From Sphingopyxis indica (lineage in GTDB: Bacteria > Pseudomonadota > Alphaproteobacteria > Sphingomonadales > Sphingomonadaceae), in NCBI RefSeq assembly GCF_900188185.1, contig NZ_FZPA01000002.1:1-64000 (forward strand): a stretch of DNA of 64,000 nt, in the 5' to 3' direction. The translations under genes and the position numbers were made by a program. Numbering within the stretch: position 1 is the first letter of the stretch; the number at the start of each line of letters is the position of its first letter. The notes beneath the pieces were generated by a model. The model searched no databases, was not told where the DNA came from, and saw only the letters and a program-made list of their open reading frames with translations. This document shows positions 58,226-64,000 of this stretch, one piece after another.

Positions 58226-59167
58226 ATGGAAACACGTTCGAATAATGTGCTGGTCGGCGCCTTCGTGCTCCTTTTCACCGCCGCGCTCGCCTTTTTCGTC
58301 GTCTGGATGGCGAACGACAGCGGCGGCGCGAAGCGCGAATATGACATTTTCTTCAAGCAGTCGGTCGACGGGCTGAGCAAGGGCGCGCAAGTGCAATTCT
58401 CGGGCGTGCCCGTCGGGCAGGTGACCCAGATCGAGCTGTGGCGCGACGACCCGCAGTTCGTCCGCGTGCGCATCGAGGTCGAAGAGCGGGTGCCGATCCT
58501 GCAGGGCACCACCGCCGCGCTCGAAGGCGTCGGTTTCACCGGCGTCTCGCAGATCGCGCTCGATGGCGCGGTCAAGGGCGCGCCGCCGATCACCGACAAG
58601 GGGCCGGCGGGCAAGCCGGTGATCCCCAATCGCGTCGGCGGCCTCGGCGAAATCCTCAACACTGCGCCGCAATTGCTCCAGCGACTGTCGACGCTGACCG
58701 AACGGCTCGCCGAACTCGCCGACGATGAAAATCAGGCGAGCATCCGCGGCATTTTGAAGAATGTCGAACAATCGACCGCGATCCTCGCGCGCAACGGCCC
58801 CGCGCTCGAAAAGGCGCTCGCCGACACGCGCGTCGCGATTCAGCAGACGGGCCAGGCCGCCGAACAGATCGGCAATCTCGCCGCCGCGACGCAGGGAACG
58901 ATCGACCGCAACGTCGATCCCGCGATGCGCAATCTGCGCGATACGCTCGCCTCCGCGAACGAGTCGATGAAGACGCTCGAAGCCGCCATCGCCGATGCGC
59001 GGCCGGGGCTACAGACCTTCAGCCAGACGACGATTCCCGAAGCCAATGCGCTGATCCGCGACCTGCGCCGCACCTCCTCCTCGCTTTCCAGCCTGACCGA
59101 CAAGCTCGATCAGCAGGGTGCAGGCGCGGTGATCGGCGGAGCCAAGCTGCCCGACTATAAACCATGA
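58226..59167 (+). CDS. mlaD: MCE-family (MlaD-like) lipid-binding protein
   Basis: This 313-residue protein has an N-terminal membrane anchor (VLVGAFVLLFTAALAFFVVW), then one MCE domain (about 38-115, DIFFKQSVDGLSKGAQVQFS and VGFTGVSQIALDG). A long helical, coiled-coil-like tail runs from about 145 to 300, so it is longer than E. coli MlaD and more like the alphaproteobacterial type. It forms the periplasmic lipid channel. It overlaps the lipoprotein gene by 4 bp. Confidence 0.92.
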   Translation: METRSNNVLVGAFVLLFTAALAFFVVWMANDSGGAKREYDIFFKQSVDGLSKGAQVQFSGVPVGQVTQIELWRDDPQFVRVRIEVEERVPILQGTTAALEGVGFTGVSQIALDGAVKGAPPITDKGPAGKPVIPNRVGGLGEILNTAPQLLQRLSTLTERLAELADDENQASIRGILKNVEQSTAILARNGPALEKALADTRVAIQQTGQAAEQIGNLAAATQGTIDRNVDPAMRNLRDTLASANESMKTLEAAIADARPGLQTFSQTTIPEANALIRDLRRTSSSLSSLTDKLDQQGAGAVIGGAKLPDYKP

Positions 59168-59778
59168 GGTATCCGACCATGCTTCGCCGCCTGCCCGCTC
59201 CGCTGCTCGCCGCGCTCGGCGCCGCGACCCTGTCCGCCTGCGTCAGCTTCGGCAGCGAGCCGCCGCCTTTCCTGCTCACGCTCGACGCCGACGCGGCCCC
59301 CGCGGCGGGACAGGCGCGCACCGCGGGCGAGGATCAGGCGCTCACCATCCTGATCCCGACCGCACCGCAAAAGCTGCGCACCCAGCGCATTCCGGTGCAG
59401 CAGGACGATGCGAGCATCGCCTATGTCAAGGACGCGCAATGGGTTGAGGCGCCGCAGCGGCTGTTCCAGCGCCTGCTCTCCGAAACCGTTGCCGCACGGA
59501 CCAGCCGCGTCATCCTCGACGAAGGCCAATATCTGACCGCGCCCGGCGAGCAGCTCGCCGGGCAATTGATGGAATTCGGCGTCGACGAGGCGACGAACGA
59601 GGCGGTGGTCGTCTATCAGGCGATGCTCGTCGAAGCCGGCGGCAAGACCGTCACCCAGCGCCGCTTCGAGGCGCGCGAGCCGATCGGCGGCAAGATCGAG
59701 GCAAAGCCGGTCGGCACCGCGCTGACCGCAGCGGCGAACCGCGTTGCGGGCGACGTCGCTGGGTGGCTCGCGGGATAG
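59164..59778 (+). CDS. ABC-type transport auxiliary lipoprotein (PqiC/LptE-like fold)
   Basis: This 204-residue protein has a leader ending in LSAC (C26), a lipobox, then an ABC_trans_aux domain (LTILIPTAPQKLRTQRIPV, AYVKDAQWVEAPQRLFQRLL). Such lipoproteins link the MCE protein to the outer membrane. Its ATG overlaps the mlaD-like stop (ATGA), making it the last gene of the operon. Separate mlaC and mlaA are absent here. Confidence 0.9.
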   Translation: MRYPTMLRRLPAPLLAALGAATLSACVSFGSEPPPFLLTLDADAAPAAGQARTAGEDQALTILIPTAPQKLRTQRIPVQQDDASIAYVKDAQWVEAPQRLFQRLLSETVAARTSRVILDEGQYLTAPGEQLAGQLMEFGVDEATNEAVVVYQAMLVEAGGKTVTQRRFEAREPIGGKIEAKPVGTALTAAANRVAGDVAGWLAG

Positions 59779-59818
59779 CGCCGATTGCTATAGTATCGGC
59801 CGCTGAACGGAGGCGGCC

Positions 59819-60712
59819 GTGGCATATCGTTTCAAGCTGAAGGACCGGTCCGTCGCCGACGGCATGCGGCGGATCGCCGGCGAGCAGATCGAAAAGGCAC
59901 TCGCCTCGGTCGAGGCCCGCGATCGAAGCGACGCGATCCACGACATCCGCAAGCGATGCAAGAAACTGCGCGGGCTGGTGCGGCTCGTCCGCCCGGTGTT
60001 CGACGGCTATGCGCAGGAAAATGCCGGGTTTCGCAGGCTGGCCGACAGCATTTCGGCGGCGCGCGACAGCAAGGTCATGCAGGACACCTGTGATCGGCTG
60101 ACCCGCGATTTCGCCGACCGGATCGACCGCCGCGCGCTGGACTCGATCCGGCGGCAGTTCACCCTGCAGCGCCGGGCCGAAGCCCAAACCGACGGCGAGG
60201 CGCGGATGCGCGACGTGCGCGACGGGCTGCGCGAGGCGCGGGAGCGGGTCGCCATGTGGAATTTGAGCGCCGACGGCTGGGAGGCCATCGGCGACGGGCT
60301 TCGCAAGACCTATCAGCGCGCCTGCGCGGCGTCGGCACAGGCGCGGTCGTGCCCCCACAGCCGGAATTTCCACGAACTGCGCAAGCGGATCAAATATCAC
60401 TGGTATCATTGCCGCCTGCTCGAAAATCTCTGGCCCGACCTGATGGAGACCCGCCAGCGACCCGCCAGACGGCTCTCGGACCTTCTCGGCGACCATCACG
60501 ACCTCGGCCTTTTCATCGGCAAGCTGGAGGGCGATCGGCGCGCATTCGGAGACCAACGCGACGTTGAAGTGGCGATCGGCCTCGCGCGCGAGCGCCAGGC
60601 GCGGCTCGAAAAGGCGGCCTGGCCGATGATCGACCGCCTGCTCGCGCAGCAACCCAAGCCGCTCGCGCGGCAATTCGGCGCTCTGTGGGCCGTCTGGCGG
60701 CAGGAAGACTGA
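59819..60712 (+). CDS. CHAD-domain protein
   Basis: This 297-residue all-helical protein contains the CHAD domain, with the basic histidine-containing motifs IHDIRKRCKKLRGLVRLVR near 40-58 and FHELRKRIKYHWYHCRLLE near 185-203, and DLLGDHHDLGLF later. CHAD domains bind polyphosphate. It starts at a GTG, 40 bp after the lipoprotein gene, and has no attached CYTH domain. A link to polyphosphate granules is likely from the family; the tie to lipid transport is unknown. Confidence 0.9.
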   Translation: MAYRFKLKDRSVADGMRRIAGEQIEKALASVEARDRSDAIHDIRKRCKKLRGLVRLVRPVFDGYAQENAGFRRLADSISAARDSKVMQDTCDRLTRDFADRIDRRALDSIRRQFTLQRRAEAQTDGEARMRDVRDGLREARERVAMWNLSADGWEAIGDGLRKTYQRACAASAQARSCPHSRNFHELRKRIKYHWYHCRLLENLWPDLMETRQRPARRLSDLLGDHHDLGLFIGKLEGDRRAFGDQRDVEVAIGLARERQARLEKAAWPMIDRLLAQQPKPLARQFGALWAVWRQED

Positions 60713-60727
60713 GCGGCGCTATTGCCA

Positions 60728-60755
60728 GGGCGCCGCGGTGGAGCTAACGGCGCCC
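60728..60755 (+). other. Hairpin in the sugE leader
   Basis: GGGCGCCG (60728-60735) pairs perfectly with CGGCGCCC (60748-60755) over a 12-base loop, 15 bp after the CHAD stop. It is either a terminator-like end for the upstream operon (no T-run) or part of a structured leader of the SugE/Gdx gene, which starts 90 bp later. I could not match it to the guanidine riboswitch consensus. Confidence 0.4.
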
Positions 60756-60845
60756 ACACGACATCCGGTCTTTTGTGCAGCGCCTCTTTCCGGGTTTCCG
60801 GCCTGCACCATCCCGACGAGCCCGCCGACAGCAAAGGACTCGCCT

Positions 60846-61166
60846 ATGGGATGGATCATCCTCGCCATCGCCGTTTTCACCGAAATCATCTGGGCGCTCA
60901 GCCTCAAATGGGCCGCATCGCAGGGGACGTGGCAGGCGTCGGCGGTGCCCGTGTCGCTGAGCTTCCTCAACATGGCGCTGCTCGCCTTTGCGATGCGCGA
61001 AATTTCGGCGGGCACCGCCTATGCGATCTGGACCGGCCTCGGCGCGGTCGGAGTGATCGTCGGCGGCGTCATCCTGTTCGGCGAAAAAGTGGGCGCCGCG
61101 CAGGTCGTCTTCATGGCGCTGATCGTCATCGGCGTGGTGGGGACGAAGCTGTTCGCGGCAAGCTGA
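60846..61166 (+). CDS. sugE: SMR-family exporter, SugE/Gdx type
   Basis: This 106-residue protein has four membrane helices and the SMR essential glutamate E13 in MGWIILAIAVFTEIIWALSL. SAGTAYAIWTGLGAVGVIVG is the family helix-3 signature and matches the Gdx (guanidinium exporter) subtype. It probably exports guanidinium, and works as a dimer in dual topology. AAAGGA lies ten bases before the ATG. The frame is open upstream, but only 60846 gives the family start. Confidence 0.9.
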   Translation: MGWIILAIAVFTEIIWALSLKWAASQGTWQASAVPVSLSFLNMALLAFAMREISAGTAYAIWTGLGAVGVIVGGVILFGEKVGAAQVVFMALIVIGVVGTKLFAAS

Positions 61167-61222
61167 CCGCCCAGGGGAGCCGCACGGCCGCTAACGACCG
61201 GTTGCGGACATGAGCGAAGCAA

Positions 61223-61382
61223 GCCCCTCCCCTTCAGGGGAGGGGCAACGAAGACTTGGCAGCTTGCTGCCTAGTCGTAGTGGGGTGGGGCCTCTCGGCC
61301 TCGCGCAAGGCCGATGGCCCCCACCCGCTGCGACTAACGAACAAGTTCGTCAGTCTCGCTGCCCTCCCCTGAAGGGGAGGGC
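61223..61382. repeat. Composite intergenic repeat, double-core copy
   Basis: The left hairpin CCCCTCCCCTTCAGGGGAGGGG is followed by a forward core (GGCAGCTTGCTGCCTAGTCG, GTGGGGTGGGG), a spacer hairpin around GGCCTCGCGCAAGGCC, and then a reversed core (CCCGCTGCGACTAACGAACA, GTCTCGCTGCCCTCCCCTG). Of the copies here it is the longest. It fills the first half of the 466-bp gap 61167-61632. Confidence 0.88.
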
Positions 61383-61397
61383 GTGATTTTGCCCGCA

Positions 61398-61611
61398 CGT
61401 CCGCTCCCCACCCCAATGCGGACATCCGCCGCAAAAAACCGCTGTCCTACATTGTTCGGCTGTGCCAGCCTTCGTCTCGGCTCTTTCGATATGTAGATAA
61501 AAGCGGTCACGGCCCCGCTTTACGGATGCGGGCGCGAACCGGCGCGACAGGTTCGGCGAATGCGACCCATGGGCGGCTGCACAAGGCTGACCTTTGCTGA
61601 ACTTTGAAACG
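61398..61611. repeat. Dispersed 178-bp element, copy B, with its leading module
   Basis: Bases 61433-61611 match 13657-13834 in the same orientation, with the 40-base exact run at 61455-61494. The preceding 61398-61432 is the CGTCCGCTCCCCACCCC module. Together with the composite repeat before it, this fills the gap between sugE and the convergent pepN. Confidence 0.82.
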
Positions 61612-61632
61612 CCACCGCCAAGCGGTCGCTCG

Positions 61633-64000
61633 CTACCCCATCAAACTCTTCGACGCCTGCTCGGTCGTGTCGCGCGACAGGCCGGGCTGCGCGAGGATGC
61701 GCTCGAGTTCGGTTTTCATCAACGCCTGCCGCGCGACGTCGAAGCGTTTCCAGCGGCCAAGCGGCGGGATCATCCGCGCGGCGGTCTGCGGGTTCTTCGG
61801 ATCGAGCGCGATCACGAGGTCGGCGAGCAGGCGATAGCCCGCGCCGTCGGCCTGATGGAACGCCGCCTGGTTCGCAGCGAAGGCGCCATAGAGCGAACGC
61901 ACGCGATTGGGGTTGGCCAGCGTGAAGTCGGGATGCTGCGCGAGGGCCGCGACCGCGGCAACGGTGTCGCTGCGCAGCGACCACGCCTGCACCTGAAACC
62001 ATTTGTCGAGCACCAGCGGATCGTCGCGATAGCGCTGATAGAAAATGTCGAGCGCGTGCGCACGCTCGTCGCTGTCGCCATGCGCAAGCGTCGCGAGCGC
62101 CGCCTGCCGTTCGGTCATCCCGTCCGCCGACGAAAAAATGCCGAACGCAAGCGCCGCCACATCCTCCTTGCCGGTCGCGGCGAGATAGGCGAGCGCAACG
62201 CCGCGCAGGCGCCGGCGCCCTTTGGCGGCGGGCGAAAGGTCGGTCGCCGCGGGCGCGGGGTTGCCAAGGATAGCGCGCCATTGGCCTTCGAGCGCGTCCC
62301 CGATCGCCCCCTGCAAAGCCATGCGCGCGCTGCGGATCGCGTCGGGGTCGACCGTCACCATCTGGTCGCCGATAAACGCCTCGCTCGGCAACAGCACCGC
62401 CTCGGCGACGAAAGCCGGATCGTCGGCCGCGCCCGCCAGCGTCCGCGCGACGGCGCCGATCACCGCGTCGCGATTCCCCGCCTCACCCGAGACGGCCGCG
62501 ACCAATGTGTCGAGCATCAGTTGCTGGAGCGCTTCGTAGCGTGCGAACGGGTCGTCGTCGTGCGCCGCGAGCCATGCGAGTTCGCCCGGTGCGCGTTCGT
62601 AATCGACGATCACCGGCGCCGAAAAGCCGCGGTTGACCGACAGCGCGGGCCGCGCGGCAAAGGCGCCGAGCGGCACGCGCTGCGCCGCCCCGGTCAAGGT
62701 CACCAGCGTATCGGGCAGCGCCGCGCCGCCGCCGTCCATCGCAAAGGCGGCGAGCCTGAGCGGCATCATCATCGGCGCCTTGGCGGGCTGGCCGGGGGTC
62801 GGGGGCACCGTCTGCACGATGTCGAGAAACCATTCCCCACCTTCTTGCGCCAGCGTCAAATGCAGCTTCGGCGTTCCCGCCTGCTCGTACCAGCGGCGGA
62901 ATTGCGTCAGGTCGATCCCGCCGCCTTCCTCCATCGCGCGGATGAAATCCTCGCAGGTCGCGGCCTCGCCGTCGTGGCGGTCGAAATAGAGGTCGGTGCC
63001 GCGCCGAAAGCGTTCGGGGCCCAGCAGGGTCGCCATCATGCGGATCACCTCGGCGCCCTTGTTATAGACGGTGGCGGTGTAGAAGTTCGAAATCTCCTGA
63101 TAGGAGTCGGGGCGGATCGGATGCGCGAGCGGACCCGCATCCTCGGGAAACTGCGCCGCGCGCAGCACGCGGACATCCTCGATCCGCTTGACCGCGGGCG
63201 AGCCCATGGCGGCCGAGAAACTCTGGTCGCGATAGACGGTGAAACCTTCTTTCAGCGAAAGCTGGAACCAGTCGCGGCAGGTGACGCGATTGCCCGACCA
63301 GTTGTGGAAATATTCATGCGCAACGACGCCTTCGACCCCGTCGTAATCCATGTCGGTCGCGGTGTCGGGATCGGCGAGGATGTAGCGGGTGTTGAAGATG
63401 TTCAGCCCCTTATTCTCCATCGCGCCCATGTTGAAATCGCTGACCGCGACGATGTTGAAGCGGTCAAGGTCATATTCGCGGCCATAGACCTCCTCGTCCC
63501 ACTTCATGCTGTGTTTGAGCGCCGCCATCGCGTGATGCGTGCGGTCGAGGTCGCCGTCGCGCACCCAGATGCCGAGATCGACCTTGCGGCCCGACATCGT
63601 CGTGAAACTGTCGCGGTTGACCACCAGGTCGCCCGCGACGAGCGCGAAGAGATAGGAGGGCTTCGGCCACGGATCCTCCCACAGCGCCCAGTGCGTGCCG
63701 TCCTCACCCTCCCCCGACGCGATACAATTGCCGTTCGAGAGCAGGATCGGGAAGCGCGCCCTGTCGCCCGCCAGCCGCACCCTGTAGCGGCTGAGCACGT
63801 CGGGGCGGTCGGGGTGGAAGGTGATGCGGCGGAACCCCTCGGCCTCGCACTGGGTGCAGAGCATCCCGTTCGAGGCATAGAGGCCCATCAGCTGGGTGTT
63901 GGTCGCGGGATGGATCAGCGTATCGACCTCGACCGTCGCAGCGGTGCGATCGCCCAGGTCGACGACCAGGTCGCTCCCGTCCATGCGCCAGTCGTTCCAC
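61633..64000 (-). CDS. pepN: Aminopeptidase N (M1 zinc peptidase), 5' end outside the window
   Basis: PepN removes N-terminal residues from peptides. At least 789 residues are seen; the frame stays open to the right edge, so the true start lies beyond it. The exopeptidase motif GAMENKGLNIFNTR and the zinc site HEYFHNW (HEYFH at 63318-63304), with the third ligand E in SLKEGFTVYRD, are intact. The C-terminal DUF3458 and helical repeat domains end at NTEL-type sequence KSLMG. It converges on the repeat block near 61.2-61.6 kb. The normal length is about 860-880 residues. Confidence 0.93.
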   Translation of the reverse strand, partial: WNDWRMDGSDLVVDLGDRTAATVEVDTLIHPATNTQLMGLYASNGMLCTQCEAEGFRRITFHPDRPDVLSRYRVRLAGDRARFPILLSNGNCIASGEGEDGTHWALWEDPWPKPSYLFALVAGDLVVNRDSFTTMSGRKVDLGIWVRDGDLDRTHHAMAALKHSMKWDEEVYGREYDLDRFNIVAVSDFNMGAMENKGLNIFNTRYILADPDTATDMDYDGVEGVVAHEYFHNWSGNRVTCRDWFQLSLKEGFTVYRDQSFSAAMGSPAVKRIEDVRVLRAAQFPEDAGPLAHPIRPDSYQEISNFYTATVYNKGAEVIRMMATLLGPERFRRGTDLYFDRHDGEAATCEDFIRAMEEGGGIDLTQFRRWYEQAGTPKLHLTLAQEGGEWFLDIVQTVPPTPGQPAKAPMMMPLRLAAFAMDGGGAALPDTLVTLTGAAQRVPLGAFAARPALSVNRGFSAPVIVDYERAPGELAWLAAHDDDPFARYEALQQLMLDTLVAAVSGEAGNRDAVIGAVARTLAGAADDPAFVAEAVLLPSEAFIGDQMVTVDPDAIRSARMALQGAIGDALEGQWRAILGNPAPAATDLSPAAKGRRRLRGVALAYLAATGKEDVAALAFGIFSSADGMTERQAALATLAHGDSDERAHALDIFYQRYRDDPLVLDKWFQVQAWSLRSDTVAAVAALAQHPDFTLANPNRVRSLYGAFAANQAAFHQADGAGYRLLADLVIALDPKNPQTAARMIPPLGRWKRFDVARQALMKTELERILAQPGLSRDTTEQASKSLMG

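Noticed and set aside
60713..60845. A guanidine riboswitch call for the sugE leader
   Set aside because: The characteristic conserved blocks of the known classes could not be found by eye, so it is kept only as a candidate in the findings.

Overview
The window looks like a piece of chromosome from an alphaproteobacterium of the order Sphingomonadales, most like Sphingopyxis. This is inferred from high GC content, gene families and gene order (serC-serA-hisZ-purA, class I phaC next to a phasin and clpS, lgt followed by a SAM methyltransferase and pgeF, a split Mla-type lipid transporter) and from the many dispersed palindromic repeats between genes. I see no rRNA, tRNA, CRISPR array, prophage, intact insertion sequence or replication origin. 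Nearly all of it is ordinary housekeeping and metabolic sequence on both strands.

Layout. 0.1-6.5 kb: a small unknown gene, a repeat-filled gap, a thiamine-diphosphate enzyme paired with an aldehyde dehydrogenase, then an LpxH-like phosphoesterase overlapping a glycosyltransferase. 6.7-13.4 kb: a TonB-dependent receptor with an unusual Gly/Arg/Pro-rich insertion, guaA, small metabolic genes and purT. 13.9-20.2 kb: polA, a small exported protein, a CDP-alcohol phosphatidyltransferase, prephenate dehydratase and two overlapping class I cytochromes c. 20.4-28.5 kb: a LOG-family protein, an extensin-like lipoprotein, serC-serA behind a recognisable serC leader RNA, hisZ, a two-gene minus-strand unit and purA. 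28.6-37.7 kb: an FMN reductase, an MFS transporter, a DUF2721 protein with an apparent CTG start, an AlaC-like aminotransferase, the PHA storage genes phaC and phasin, clpS, and an HxlR regulator divergent from an SDR/GST-kappa-like pair. 37.9-49 kb: murA, an exported hydrolase, an EamA transporter, threonine aldolase, argG, cyclopropane fatty acid synthase, a molybdopterin protein with its cytochrome b partner and an acyl-CoA synthetase. 49-55.2 kb: a four-gene overlapping unit lgt, methyltransferase, GNAT, pgeF, then an SLC13 transporter and a Cys/Met-metabolism PLP enzyme. 55.4-64 kb: a HAD phosphatase, the Mla-like operon (permease with fused STAS domain, ATPase, MCE protein, lipoprotein), a CHAD protein, a SugE/Gdx exporter and the 3' part of pepN, which runs off the right edge.

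Several adjacent genes make functional units. PhaC makes polyhydroxyalkanoate and the phasin coats the granules. The Mla-like cluster, Lgt, the LpxH-like enzyme, MurA, PgeF and Cfa all serve the envelope. SerC and SerA form the serine branch. PurT, GuaA and PurA belong to purine synthesis but are dispersed.

The least explained material is intergenic. At least five kinds of repeat recur: CGTCATT/AATCCAG-ended palindromes with different cores; a composite element with GGGGAGGGG ends; a solo module of about 30 bp; a two-copy element of about 178 bp; and a GCAGAG-rich inverted repeat. No wholly new defence or biosynthetic system is visible. The best candidates for new biology are the two-copy 178-bp element, the phasin with a histone-H1-like N-terminus and an internal start, the CTG-started DUF2721 gene, and the receptor with the RGG-like insertion.
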